Part shown: piece after piece, positions 1 to 8,781 of the stretch | How positions within the stretch are numbered: position 1 is the first letter of the stretch | How the letters are laid out: the number at the start of each line of letters is the position of its first letter | Origin: Bacteroidales bacterium | GTDB lineage: Bacteria > Bacteroidota > Bacteroidia > Bacteroidales > Tenuifilaceae | Reading direction: 5' to 3' | NCBI GenBank assembly: GCA_003818205.1 | Contig: RPRQ01000005.1 | Span: 1 to 64,000 of the forward strand | Length of the DNA: 64,000 nt | The notes under the pieces: generated by a model | Told to the model about the DNA's origin: nothing | The model's input: the letters and a program-made list of their open reading frames with translations, nothing else | Databases searched by the model: none | Program-made: the position numbers and the translations under genes

Positions 1-390
1 GAATGTCTCTTCTCAGGTCGGGAAAGGGTTTCTCTCGGTTTCATGGACATTCAAATTCTATACACCTTGCTAAAAACCATAATATTTTCGACCGCTGCGG
101 GTTCACCCGATAACAATTTTTTGGGAGCGGTTTTCGGGAATTTCTTTTCGTTGAATTTTCAAGGTTTTCTAGGAGTCAAAAATGCGTCCGAATGGTGGGT
201 CGGTCTTTCTGTCCGTTCGGCTTTTAGCTCGTCTAGAAATCAGGTTCTATCCGTTGCTGATTGTCTATCCCACGTGGCGGTTCGGGCAGGAAAACGTTTG
301 TCGATGGTTTATGAACGTCAGAAAAAAATTGTTTCAAGGTCATCGCCTGCCTGTCGAGGATCTTAATCTTTCGTGGTTTCATCGACCGTT
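1..390. other. No recognisable gene; window edge beside the attC-like site
   Basis: Two overlapping plus-strand reading frames exist here (43-366 and 182-541), but neither resembles a known family. The second runs straight through the hairpin at 391-524, so both look spurious. The minus strand has no long open frame either. By eye the base composition is more GC-rich than the VOC gene next door. If 391-524 is a real attC site, this stretch would be the next cassette, possibly one without an ORF, but the window ends before its far boundary. Confidence 0.4.
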
Positions 391-524
391 GCCCATAACG
401 TTTGATGGTATGGTGTCGTGCGGGATTACGAAGCGAAAACTTATCAGTTTACACCGACTTTTCTTACGAACTACAAACCTTCGCAAACCGCTGAAACCCG
501 CATGCACTATACCATGTGTTGGGC
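391..524 (-). repeat. attC-like imperfect hairpin (integron-cassette-type recombination site)
   Basis: Read on the minus strand, the site opens with GCCCAAC (524-518), which fits the RYYYAAC inverse core, and closes with GTTATGGGC (399-391), close to the GTTRRRY core. Just inside lie two long imperfect complementary arms, 405-424 and 497-515, that pair with an unpaired base and a few mismatches, leaving a loop of about 70 nt. Complementary ends, imperfect inner arms and a total length of 134 bp are the usual attC architecture. The site lies 9 bp downstream of the stop codon of the VOC gene, where a cassette attC belongs. No integrase gene is visible, so the assignment rests on structure alone. 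Confidence 0.55.
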
Positions 525-533
525 GTATGTGCT

Positions 534-989
534 TCAATTAGTATCATAATCTTTCGATTCTTCAATCAAATCATTACTCCAATTATCTTTTGATAATTCG
601 GAATAAATCTCAATTAAATTATCCTCTGGGTCTTTAAAGTGAGCTACTCTGGAACCCCATCCTGCAATATCAATAGGTTTATTTATAAAATCAATACCAT
701 TGTCTGTGAGTTTTTTATAAATACCATCTACATTATCTACTTGAATGACAATTACAATTTTTTCTCTACAATTGAGAGGTAATTGTTTATCAAAGTTACC
801 TATAGCGGTTGCCATTAAATCAGTTTTAAATATTGATAAGCCCATTTTATTCGAGTCTATTCCAATGTCAAAACTAGCATAATCACCACCCAGTTTCCCC
901 CATGTCACTGCTAGTCCAACTTTCTCAGAATAAAATCTGAAACAACTATCAAAATCATTAACTAATAATCTTACATTATTTAATTTCAT
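534..989 (-). CDS. VOC-fold (glyoxalase/bleomycin-resistance/dioxygenase superfamily) protein
   Basis: This 151-residue single-module VOC protein starts with the typical first strand (NVRLLVNDFDSCFRFY, from residue 5) and ends with a strand carrying a conserved acidic residue (FKDPEDNLIEIYS). The central segment IVIVIQVDNVDGIYKKL matches the second beta-alpha repeat. Family members include glyoxalases, fosfomycin or bleomycin resistance proteins and small dioxygenases, and the substrate cannot be read from the sequence. The gene looks AT-rich next to its surroundings. It lies alone between a 5' GTTGGGC core (1085-1091) and the attC-like hairpin (391-524), so it is probably a cassette passenger gene. 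Confidence 0.8.
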   Translation of the reverse strand: MKLNNVRLLVNDFDSCFRFYSEKVGLAVTWGKLGGDYASFDIGIDSNKMGLSIFKTDLMATAIGNFDKQLPLNCREKIVIVIQVDNVDGIYKKLTDNGIDFINKPIDIAGWGSRVAHFKDPEDNLIEIYSELSKDNWSNDLIEESKDYDTN

Positions 990-1084
990 AATAATAATAT
1001 GTTTAGTTATTTATAAAAGAAATTTATATTTTTTCTTCTCTTTACTCAAAATATGTTTCGGCCTTGCACTATCCTTAGCATTAC

Positions 1085-1091
1085 GCCCAAC
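1085..1091 (-). other. Putative cassette start (GTTRRRY-type core site)
   Basis: On the minus strand this reads GTTGGGC, a perfect GTTRRRY core, about 95 bp upstream of the VOC start codon. It repeats the core that closes the attC-like hairpin at 518-524 in inverse form. The rsmA stop codon is only 17 bp away, so there is no room for a complete upstream attC or attI. Confidence 0.4.
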
Positions 1092-1108
1092 ACTAGTATA
1101 AACGATAT

Positions 1109-1906
1109 TTATTGCTGATTTGATTTGTTCAGGCGGATCAGTCTTTCAACCTCATTGGTTAAATCTACAAATTCATCAACGCTAAGGCGTTCGGGGCGTT
1201 TCTCTGAATATTTTTGCGAAAGTTCAACGTTTGGAAAGACTGAGCGGATTGAGTTCCGTAACGTTTTTCGGCGCTGGTTAAACCCTGCCTTAACTACCTT
1301 AAAGAATAGCTCTTCGTTGCAGTTAAGCTTTGTTGTAGCGTTTCGCTCTAGCCTTATTACTGCTGATTTAACCTTTGGAGGAGGAATGAAAACACCCTCG
1401 TTTACAGTAAAAAGGTATTTAATATCGAAATATGCTTGAAGAAATACGCTTAGAATACCATACGTTTTTGTCCCCGGTTTTTCGCTTATACGCTGAGCCA
1501 CTTCCTTTTGAATCATGCAAACCACCTCGTTTACCATTTGCCTATTCTCAAGCACTTTGAAAAATATTTGTGATGAGATATTGTAAGGAAAGTTCCCAAT
1601 TATCGCCAAATTTCCTTTGAATTGATCCTGAAGATTTAGCTCAAGAAAATCGCCCCGGATTAGGTTTGGGGTTAACTCAGGAAGTATTCTATTTAAGTAA
1701 TCGACCGATTCAAAATCAACTTCAGCAGCAAAAAACTTATTGCCATATTTTGCAAGGAGTTCAACGGTTAAAACCCCCATTCCTGGACCAACCTCAATGA
1801 TATAGTCCGATTTGTCGGCTTTTAAACTCTCAACTATTCTCGATGCAACCTTTTTATCTTTTAGAAAATGCTGTCCGAGTTGCTTCTTTGGTCTTACTTC
1901 TGGCAT
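1109..1906 (-). CDS. rsmA: 16S rRNA (adenine1518-N6/adenine1519-N6)-dimethyltransferase
   Basis: RsmA (KsgA) uses S-adenosylmethionine to dimethylate two adjacent adenines in the 3' hairpin of 16S rRNA during late 30S assembly. The 265-residue length is normal. Visible motifs are QHFL (12-15) near the N terminus, the SAM-binding motif I EVGPGMGVLT (38-47), and the catalytic motif IV NFPYN (105-109, usual form NLPYN). The C-terminal helical domain contains QRRKTLRNS. The ATG at 1906 is the only sensible start. The gene ends right beside the cassette-like segment. Confidence 0.95.
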   Translation of the reverse strand: MPEVRPKKQLGQHFLKDKKVASRIVESLKADKSDYIIEVGPGMGVLTVELLAKYGNKFFAAEVDFESVDYLNRILPELTPNLIRGDFLELNLQDQFKGNLAIIGNFPYNISSQIFFKVLENRQMVNEVVCMIQKEVAQRISEKPGTKTYGILSVFLQAYFDIKYLFTVNEGVFIPPPKVKSAVIRLERNATTKLNCNEELFFKVVKAGFNQRRKTLRNSIRSVFPNVELSQKYSEKRPERLSVDEFVDLTNEVERLIRLNKSNQQ

Positions 1907-2177
1907 TGAACTTAGTTTGATACAAAGGTGTAGCTTTTATGGGAGGGAAGCAAATGGGCTTAAAGACAAAAGACAAAAATCAAAAGACAAATTTCAAAAA
2001 TCAAAACCCAGAAATATTCACCGCAGAGACGCTGAGCGCGCAGAGCGTTTTTGCTGCCTGTGTACATCTGTTTTTATGGTGTCATCTACGTTCTATTTAA
2101 TTCAAAAGACAGAACTCAAAACCTTTTATCTAACCATCAACGATAATTATCTATCTTAGCAATCAAAATTTTAATCG
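1907..2177. repeat. Intergenic region with a CTCTGNG-family repeat fragment
   Basis: The gap between the divergent rsmA and YbhN-type genes holds a purine-rich, imperfectly repeated stretch at about 1964-2010 (aaaagacaaa-like units) followed by a caccgcagagacgctgag-type segment at 2017-2047. The latter belongs to the same dispersed family as the copies at 13953-13985, 41475-41537 and 49234-49320. A reading frame at 1812-2159 crosses the repeat and is not considered real. Confidence 0.5.
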
Positions 2178-3122
2178 TTGCAAAGAGCATATAAAATAGG
2201 AGTGAGGCTGATTATTGCATTGGCAGCGTACTCTTTTATTGCACTCAAGATTGGTTGGGTGGGACTCCTCAATATTTTTACAAACCTTTCGATTTCACTT
2301 TCATCTCAAAATTTATTTTGGTTTGGATTTGCGATAATGCTGATGCCCTTGGTATGGGCGTTGGAGGCTTACAAATGGCGATTTGCCCTTTCGGAATATG
2401 TAAGTATATCATTTTGGAAGAGCTGGCGATCGGTTTGGTATGGAGTAGTTGCTGGTCAGCTAACGCCTAATCGCATTGGCGAGCCTATTGGAAGATTAGC
2501 GTTAATTGATTCCGAGGTAAGAGGTAAAGCAGGTTTTGTAGCCGTTTGGTGTAGTTTTACTCAACAGGTTGCAACCATTCTTTTTGGTTTGTTTAGTATA
2601 TTCTGGTGGTTGGTTGTTAATGATTATGCTGTTTTGCCATCAGGTGTACCATTATGGTTTGTTTTCTTTACTATACTTTGCTGGGTTTCGTTGATGATAA
2701 TGGGAATTGTTAAGGTTCATTGGATTGCTCAATGGTTTGAGAAATTTGGCTGGGTGAAAAGAATTCTGCACGGAGAGAAACTGATAATCGACTTCAGCGC
2801 ATCAACTTTTTTTATAGTACAAATAATTAGTATTCTTCGGTATATCGTTTTCTCAACTCAGTATGTTATCCTTCTTAAACTTTTTGGTGTTAGCGCAAGC
2901 CTAGCTGATTTATATGCTGTGGTAGGATTAACCTATCTGTTCAGTAGTTTTATCCCAACTTTTTCTGCCAGCGAAGTGGGTGTAAAAGCAGGCTTTGCCA
3001 TTTGGTTTGCAAGTATGATATCCGATAATGCAGTTGGTGTTACAGCAGCATCTCTATTCCTTTGGGTTCTCAACCTTGCTATACCTGCTCTTATTGCGGC
3101 ATGGTTTCCTTGGAGGAAGTGA
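2178..3122 (+). CDS. Integral membrane protein, lysylphosphatidylglycerol synthase TM-region (YbhN/AglD-like) family
   Basis: This 314-residue polytopic protein has about eight hydrophobic segments. Motifs fit the flippase-like family (PF03706): a central GQLTPNRIGEPIGRLALI segment after the third membrane helix, and a later FSSFIPTFSASEVGVKAG segment, the family's conserved re-entrant regions. Relatives are thought to act in membrane lipid or glycan handling, but no reaction can be assigned. The frame opens with TTG at 2178, and a GTG at 2202 is an alternative. No Shine-Dalgarno sequence was seen. It is the first of four same-strand genes, with an aminotransferase 57 bp downstream. Confidence 0.8.
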   Translation: MQRAYKIGVRLIIALAAYSFIALKIGWVGLLNIFTNLSISLSSQNLFWFGFAIMLMPLVWALEAYKWRFALSEYVSISFWKSWRSVWYGVVAGQLTPNRIGEPIGRLALIDSEVRGKAGFVAVWCSFTQQVATILFGLFSIFWWLVVNDYAVLPSGVPLWFVFFTILCWVSLMIMGIVKVHWIAQWFEKFGWVKRILHGEKLIIDFSASTFFIVQIISILRYIVFSTQYVILLKLFGVSASLADLYAVVGLTYLFSSFIPTFSASEVGVKAGFAIWFASMISDNAVGVTAASLFLWVLNLAIPALIAAWFPWRK

Positions 3123-3179
3123 GAAAAGAGAGGTGAGAAATGAAAAAAACGAAAAGGGACAAGTTAAATTTATAATACG

Positions 3180-4313
3180 ATGAGTGCTTATCAAAAGCCA
3201 AAAGGTTCATATATCAGCTATTTTAGCAACATGGTAAAGCAGCACGGCGGAATTAACCTTGCTCAAGGAATTCCTGGCTTCGATCCTCCTGTTGACCTGA
3301 TCGAATCATTAAAGGATTCTGCTAACTTAAAGGTGCATCAGTACGCTCCGGGAATGGGTAATTTTCAGCTCCTCCAGCTGATTGCCGATAAGTATAATTT
3401 GTCTATTGAGAATATTCTAATAGTGCAAGGTGCAACCGAGTCGCTTTCGTTGATTTATACTTATATCAATAAAAAGTTGAATGGCGATTTTGCTGTTCTT
3501 TCCTTTGAGCCTGCCTATGAGAGCTATCTTCAGCTACCAAGGATATTCGGACAGGATTTTATCCATTTTCCTTTAGATTCTAACTATTCCTTTGATTCTG
3601 ATATGCTTTCAAACGCTATCAAGAAGCATAAGGTCAAACTCGTATTCATAAGTTCTCCCGGAAATCCTTATGGAAAAATTTGGAGCAGACATGAAATTGA
3701 TGAGCTGATAAGGCTTTCCATTACTTTGGATTTTTATATAGTATTCGATGCCGTTTATGAGCAGTTGTATTTCAACGAGCCACCCTATATTCCCATTGAT
3801 AAGCTTTCGCCAAACCTCTTTATCGTAAATAGCTTTTCGAAGATGCTTTGCATAACAGGATGGCGAATAGGATATTTAATAGCCCACGAAAGTCATATGG
3901 AGGGGATTAAATCCATTCACGATTATATTGGGCTTTGTGCACCGTCATTACTTCAGCATGCGCTAGTGGGTTATCTTGAGAAAAGTGATTATGCCGATGA
4001 GTTTACCCATTTTTTTCGTGAGAATGTTAAAAAATCTTTTGGTATTCTAGTCGAAACGCTTACCGTTATTGGTTTTTCTATTCCTCCAATACAGGGTGGT
4101 TGCTTTGTTTGGGCGAAACTGCCTGACGGTTGGGCTGATGGTTTTGATTTTGCATCGAGACTTTACGAGGAGCAGATGGTTGCTGTTATCCCTGGTGAGC
4201 ATTTCAGCGGTGATAAAAAAGAATGGATTCGGTTTAATATTGCTCGACCACAAACGGAAGTTATTGCAGCCTGTAATGGGATTAAAATATTTTTCGAAAC
4301 TCATAAAGCATGA
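3180..4313 (+). CDS. PLP-dependent class I/II aminotransferase (methionine/kynurenine aminotransferase-like)
   Basis: This 377-residue fold-type I aminotransferase has the N-terminal INLAQGIPGFDPP substrate-site segment, the SSPGNPYGKIW motif, a cofactor-contact Asp (VFDAVYE) and the Schiff-base lysine K221 in SFSKMLCITGWRIGYL. The last motif also carries the arginine-containing stretch typical of subgroup I-alpha. It should transfer an amino group between an amino acid and a 2-oxo acid in the cytosol. Relatives act on methionine, kynurenine or aromatic amino acids, and the substrate cannot be settled here. The stop codon overlaps the next start by ATGA (4310-4313), indicating translational coupling to the glycosyltransferase. 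Confidence 0.9.
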   Translation: MSAYQKPKGSYISYFSNMVKQHGGINLAQGIPGFDPPVDLIESLKDSANLKVHQYAPGMGNFQLLQLIADKYNLSIENILIVQGATESLSLIYTYINKKLNGDFAVLSFEPAYESYLQLPRIFGQDFIHFPLDSNYSFDSDMLSNAIKKHKVKLVFISSPGNPYGKIWSRHEIDELIRLSITLDFYIVFDAVYEQLYFNEPPYIPIDKLSPNLFIVNSFSKMLCITGWRIGYLIAHESHMEGIKSIHDYIGLCAPSLLQHALVGYLEKSDYADEFTHFFRENVKKSFGILVETLTVIGFSIPPIQGGCFVWAKLPDGWADGFDFASRLYEEQMVAVIPGEHFSGDKKEWIRFNIARPQTEVIAACNGIKIFFETHKA

Positions 4314-5425
4314 TAGTAGAAACCATGGTTATTTTTATGGCAGTCATTTATGTGAGTTTAATTCTGGCATTTTTTGTAGGATTGAATAGGGTTTTGAGTA
4401 AAAATAATGAACCTGCCATCGAGGCTGTAAAGCTAAGTATCATCGTTGCATTTAAGGACGAGGAGGCAAATCTTCCTGTTTTACTTAGTGCATTGGCAAA
4501 TCAAACGCTTTCTTCAGATTATTTTGAAGTTATTTTGGTTGATGATCATTCCTCAGATAAATCGTTATCCGTTGCTAATAGTTTTATCGCTAAGTTTCAA
4601 AATTTAAAAGTGATTGAATCCCCTGTAGATTCTATTGGCAAGAAGGCTGCATTGACCAACGGAATTAGCTTGGCATCAAATCCATTGATTGTATTCACCG
4701 ATGCTGATTGTATTCCAACAAAATTTTGGCTTGAATCAATTTCTAATATCGCTGCAAACGGTTCTGCTTTTATTATCGGTGCTGTTACAATGAGTCCAAT
4801 AAATAGTTTTGCAAGTAAATTACAATCGCTCGAATATTCAAGTCTGATGGCTTCAGAAGCAGGTTCATGTGGGATTGGTCATCCAATTTTGGCAAGCTCA
4901 GCAAATCTTGCATTCCGAAACGATTTGCTAAAAGTTGATGCTGAATCATTGAAATCAGCTATTTCATCAGGTGATGATATGTTTTTACTTCATCGGGCTA
5001 AAAGGCTAAAAGATTGTAGGATTGAATTTATGAATGATAACAGATCTATTGTTCAGACATCAACCGAACCAACAATATCAAAGGCTTTGAAGCAGCGAAA
5101 AAGATGGGCTACGAAATCAATTTACTATAACGATTTTGATACAATCTTTGTTGGATTTGTTGTGCTAATTTTTAATCTGATACTTGTAATGCTCCTATTT
5201 GCAATATTTATTGATATTACATATCTATTTTATTTCCTTATTCTATTGGCTATAAAATCGTTTGTCGATTATCAGTTAATTAATAGATATCTTAAATTTA
5301 CTGCTCAGGATAAGCTGTTGAGGATTTTTCTACCTTTACAAATTGTGTATCCATTTTATGTTGTTTACTCATTTTTTGCAGGAATAATTGTGAAAGGGAA
5401 TTGGAAAGGACGAGCAATAAATTGA
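4310..5425 (+). CDS. Membrane-anchored family 2 glycosyltransferase
   Basis: This 371-residue protein has an N-terminal membrane segment, then a GT-A domain opening with LSIIVAFKDEEANLP. It has VDDHSSD at about residue 80, the metal-binding FTDADC near 130, and a late acceptor motif KQRKRWATKS (QxxRW-like). Two or three membrane helices close the protein. This layout is that of processive or lipid-linked GT2 enzymes that move a sugar from a nucleotide donor at the inner face of the cytoplasmic membrane. Donor and acceptor are unknown. It overlaps the aminotransferase by 4 nt upstream and the permease frame by about 25 nt downstream. Confidence 0.88.
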   Translation: MIVETMVIFMAVIYVSLILAFFVGLNRVLSKNNEPAIEAVKLSIIVAFKDEEANLPVLLSALANQTLSSDYFEVILVDDHSSDKSLSVANSFIAKFQNLKVIESPVDSIGKKAALTNGISLASNPLIVFTDADCIPTKFWLESISNIAANGSAFIIGAVTMSPINSFASKLQSLEYSSLMASEAGSCGIGHPILASSANLAFRNDLLKVDAESLKSAISSGDDMFLLHRAKRLKDCRIEFMNDNRSIVQTSTEPTISKALKQRKRWATKSIYYNDFDTIFVGFVVLIFNLILVMLLFAIFIDITYLFYFLILLAIKSFVDYQLINRYLKFTAQDKLLRIFLPLQIVYPFYVVYSFFAGIIVKGNWKGRAIN

Positions 5426-6648
5426 ATCAGAAAAATATACGAGAGGGTTCCCCTTGGCAAATTGCCATTCGAAGACTTTTTAGCGATTGGCTTTCGGTTA
5501 CTGCGCTTATCTTTATCGGTATTTGTGCATTACTTGCAACTTTAGGGTATCTAATTATTCCTGATTCGACTCCTTATGCAAATCAGCAGCATTTAGAGCT
5601 GGCTACACGTAAACCGGGTATTAAGGTTTCAATGATTCTGATCCGAAAAACCGATATGGTCAAGAAGCACTCATTCTTTGAAAGAATGTTTTCTGGTCAG
5701 GAAATGGATTTTCGTGAAATACCTGTCAATAGTTGGCGATTCGAAGGCGATAAAATTATTGTTGAGGAGTTTAACGATGCCGATAAGTTCGAATCCATTT
5801 TTAATGAGTTCAATATTGCTAGGGTCGTTTACCCAATCGCTCATAACGAAAAGATAGTAGCGGTAAGGGACTCGTTACAATTTACAACTTCTGACAATTA
5901 TTTTATCAAAGCTTGTATAGGTGATCTTCGAAAAGAAATTGTTGCCAAACAGGTTAAGAATAGGCTTTTTATTCTTGGCACCGATCGTTTTGGACGCGAT
6001 ATGTTTAGCCGTTTGATTATTGGGGCAAGGGTATCGCTTGCCGTAGGCTTTATTGCTGTGTTTATATCGCTGATAATTGGAATCTTTCTGGGTGCAATGG
6101 CAGGTTTTTTCCGAGGTTGGCTCGATGACTTTGTGATGTGGTTCGTAAATGTTGTATGGTCGGTACCTACATTGCTTATGGTGATTGCCCTTACCATGGT
6201 TATTGGGAAAGGATTTTGGCAGATATTCATTGCTGTTGGTCTAACCATGTGGGTTGATGTGGCTAGGGTTGTGCGAGGACAGGTTTTAAGCATTCGCGAA
6301 AAAGAATACGTTGAGGCGGCTCGTGTACTTGGGTTTAGCCAGATGAGAATAATTTTTCTACACATAGTTCCAAATCTTTTAAGTCCTGTAATAATAATCT
6401 CGGCAGGGAATTTTGCTACTGCGATTCTACTCGAAGCGGGTCTTAGCTTTTTGGGCATTGGCGTTCAGCCACCAATCCCATCGTGGGGTACAATGATAAA
6501 GGATCATTATGGCTATATTATTATGGATAAAGCGTATTTAGCTTTACTCCCCGGTTTGGCAATTATGTTTTTGGTGCTTGCTTTTAATCTTCTTGGCAAT
6601 GGGCTAAGAGATGCTTTGGATCCGAAGGAATTAGGGAGCAAGAGGTAA
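5401..6648 (+). CDS. ABC transporter permease, DppC/OppC type
   Basis: This 415-residue permease of the peptide/nickel importer family has an N-terminal OppC_N-type helix (ALIFIGICALLATLGYLI), a periplasmic stretch of about 120 residues, then the BPD_transp_1 domain. The cytoplasmic EAA loop is clear (EYVEAARVLGFSQMRIIFLH, about residue 300). The extra periplasmic stretch before the core is longer than in E. coli DppC and is typical of Bacteroidota homologues. There is no ATG near the start. TTG at 5401 or 5422 is used, overlapping or abutting the glycosyltransferase stop. No DppB, ATPase or binding-protein gene lies alongside, so partners must be encoded elsewhere. Confidence 0.88.
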   Translation: MERTSNKLNQKNIREGSPWQIAIRRLFSDWLSVTALIFIGICALLATLGYLIIPDSTPYANQQHLELATRKPGIKVSMILIRKTDMVKKHSFFERMFSGQEMDFREIPVNSWRFEGDKIIVEEFNDADKFESIFNEFNIARVVYPIAHNEKIVAVRDSLQFTTSDNYFIKACIGDLRKEIVAKQVKNRLFILGTDRFGRDMFSRLIIGARVSLAVGFIAVFISLIIGIFLGAMAGFFRGWLDDFVMWFVNVVWSVPTLLMVIALTMVIGKGFWQIFIAVGLTMWVDVARVVRGQVLSIREKEYVEAARVLGFSQMRIIFLHIVPNLLSPVIIISAGNFATAILLEAGLSFLGIGVQPPIPSWGTMIKDHYGYIIMDKAYLALLPGLAIMFLVLAFNLLGNGLRDALDPKELGSKR

Positions 6649-6821
6649 ATAATTATTCAGATTTATTAAGATTTGAAGGCTCTAGTCTTGTGAGATATAC
6701 GAATTAAGTATGGGGCTTAGAAGTGCTAGTATTAGCTTATATGATGCCAAAATATGCTGATAGTGAATAGTTTGCGGGTGATATTTTTTTCAGAATAAGC
6801 ATTTATGTATCATAATAGATT

Positions 6822-7223
6822 TCATTTTGTGTCCTTTAGCGCTGTTTTTCCTGTATATAGGAAAATACTAACTATAAAAACTGCAATGAAATTAATCATT
6901 TGCCCCTTATCGATTGGATGCCCAAACAATATATAACCATTCAATAATCCTCCTAAAAGGAACAGTAATAAAACCAACCAGCAAAAAATCCAACTTCTCC
7001 TAGAGTTTTTCCTAATTAAATTGATTGCTGCGAAAATGAATAATGCACAAATCAACAATAAACCAAATGCAATCAGGCTAATCTGAGGGTTAGTTGCAAT
7101 TATTGGAATATCTGTTATCAATTGATTGCCTTTTTGAAATAAAGATATGCCTCCAATACCTCTTAAAACGCCTATCAGTATCATAATAACTGAAGCAATG
7201 ACTAACCAGTACTTTCTTTTCAT
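6822..7223 (-). CDS. Small four-helix membrane protein of unknown function
   Basis: This 133-residue protein consists almost entirely of four predicted membrane helices (about residues 5-25, 45-70, 80-100 and 110-128) with short charged loops (RKNSRRSW). No family was recognised. It stands alone, with intergenic gaps of about 170 and 450 bp on either side. The ATG at 7223 fits the start of the first helix. Confidence 0.65.
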   Translation of the reverse strand: MKRKYWLVIASVIMILIGVLRGIGGISLFQKGNQLITDIPIIATNPQISLIAFGLLLICALFIFAAINLIRKNSRRSWIFCWLVLLLFLLGGLLNGYILFGHPIDKGQMINFIAVFIVSIFLYTGKTALKDTK

Positions 7224-7673
7224 AGCTTACGTTATGATTAATTGTTAGTTATTTTATTGTCTATATACGTTTCCCATAAATATTTATGCCTGATGTCTTT
7301 GGGTTATACATCAACTCCGTTATCCTACGTTCTAATTTCTAAATATACAAAAAAAATTGTTTTGCAATCTATTTTTCAATGATTTAAACCACGCTCATAG
7401 TTTGATTTTATTTGGCTCTTTTCTAAATAATGGATGATTATTATGAGCTTCAGCAAGCATTAATAGCGCTAAGTACTTAGAGTGCCTAAAGTTAATGAGA
7501 GTGTGGCAGGTGACAAGTAATAGCTTGATGAACTTCTGGTTTATTCACATACTGAATTTTAAAATTGACTTCCGATAATTTCTTCAACAACTCAAGGCAC
7601 TTAAGGCACTCGAAGTACTATAAAATCAATCGATATTTAGAATAGAGCCTTTTATTTTATATATTTTCTGTCT
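7224..7673. repeat. Intergenic region with widely spaced inverted repeat (AGTACTT-GAGTGCC)
   Basis: No gene is seen in these 450 bp. A 15-bp arm at 7472-7486 (agtacttagagtgcc) is matched, with one mismatch, by its reverse complement at 7605-7619, enclosing about 120 bp. A related half-unit, ctcaaggcacttaaggcact, overlaps the right arm. Such spaced palindromic units resemble dispersed REP/MITE-like repeats of Bacteroidota. Confidence 0.5.
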
Positions 7674-8690
7674 TCAGCAATTTTTTTGTGTTGTTATGTT
7701 TGAGATTTCTAGGGCTATTCGATTTTTTAATATTTCAAATGAAAAATTTTTCTCTACATGCTTTCTTGCTTCCGTTGCCATGCTATTATATAGAAAAGGT
7801 GTATCGAGTAATAAGTTTGTATATCTAATAAACTCCTCTTTGCTATTACACAGAAAGCCTGTTTTTCCATGATATACATATTCTCGCATTCCTCCTGCAT
7901 TATTTGCAATTATTGGAATTCCACAAGACATAGCCTCCAACGCTGCAATACAAGCAGTTTCTTCCCAATAATCAGCATGAGCAAATAGCCAAATATCACT
8001 TTCTTGAAGAAAATTGATAGTATCCAAAGTCCCCTGATTGTAAGCAAAAATCTTACTGTTTTTATGTATTCCAATTTTATCAATGGTTTCCAATGCCCCC
8101 AGCATCCTATAAATAACATCATGTGAGTTTTCTATCTCATCAAAAATAGATATGGTTTCATATGAGAATTTTTCAAGTACATCCCTGCTGTGCCTTGATA
8201 AAACCCATGGCTTCCCTAAAGAATTCTTTTTTTTCGGGAAGAACCGATTTGTATCAACACAGCAGTTTATTACCTTAATATTGCTCATGTTAGCCCATAG
8301 ATATCTGCTTTTTATTGCTTGATCCCACGAAACAAACCAAATGCAATCAGGATTTCTTGGTAAACTTTGAAACGGTTTTTCAGTGATATAACCAGTTGGA
8401 GCTAAAATAACTTTTGAATTCCCTTCGAGTAAATTTAGTGCCGCTTTGCGACATTCTAGTGGATATAAATCTACAATAATGTTTACATCGGCATTCGGTA
8501 TTTGATTGCAGTTCTCTAATAATTCAATCTTTTCAGACAGTAAGTATTTTTTAATTGATAGCGGAGTTGGACTAGTAAGATCAACGAATCTTGAAGGGAT
8601 ATTTAAGCTAGAAATTGCTTTTGCAAGATTTAGAGCATGCTGTACCGAACCGCCTTGGTAATTACATGTTGTTATAACTTGAATATTCAT
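7674..8690 (-). CDS. GT-B glycosyltransferase (GT4-like)
   Basis: This 338-residue cytosolic glycosyltransferase opens with a Rossmann strand and acceptor loop (ITTCNYQGGSVQHALNLAKA). Its C-terminal donor domain carries the EX7E-type motif in EALEAMSCGIPIIANNAGG followed by REYVYHGKTGFL, the usual GT4 donor-binding region. It should use a nucleotide-sugar donor in surface glycan or glycolipid synthesis. No other glycan genes flank it, and it lies in an accessory stretch bounded by repeats, so it may have been acquired separately. Confidence 0.88.
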   Translation of the reverse strand: MNIQVITTCNYQGGSVQHALNLAKAISSLNIPSRFVDLTSPTPLSIKKYLLSEKIELLENCNQIPNADVNIIVDLYPLECRKAALNLLEGNSKVILAPTGYITEKPFQSLPRNPDCIWFVSWDQAIKSRYLWANMSNIKVINCCVDTNRFFPKKKNSLGKPWVLSRHSRDVLEKFSYETISIFDEIENSHDVIYRMLGALETIDKIGIHKNSKIFAYNQGTLDTINFLQESDIWLFAHADYWEETACIAALEAMSCGIPIIANNAGGMREYVYHGKTGFLCNSKEEFIRYTNLLLDTPFLYNSMATEARKHVEKNFSFEILKNRIALEISNITTQKNC

Positions 8691-8781
8691 TGAATTGATA
8701 ATTAACGTGAGTTCGATTTAAGAAATGATAGTAATACTCTAAATTGTAATTTGTTACAAGTTTATCATATGGTATTGGAAT

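Noticed and set aside
43-541. Two plus-strand reading frames at the window start (43-366 and 182-541)
   Set aside because: They overlap, have no recognisable motifs, and one crosses the attC-like hairpin. Treated as spurious.
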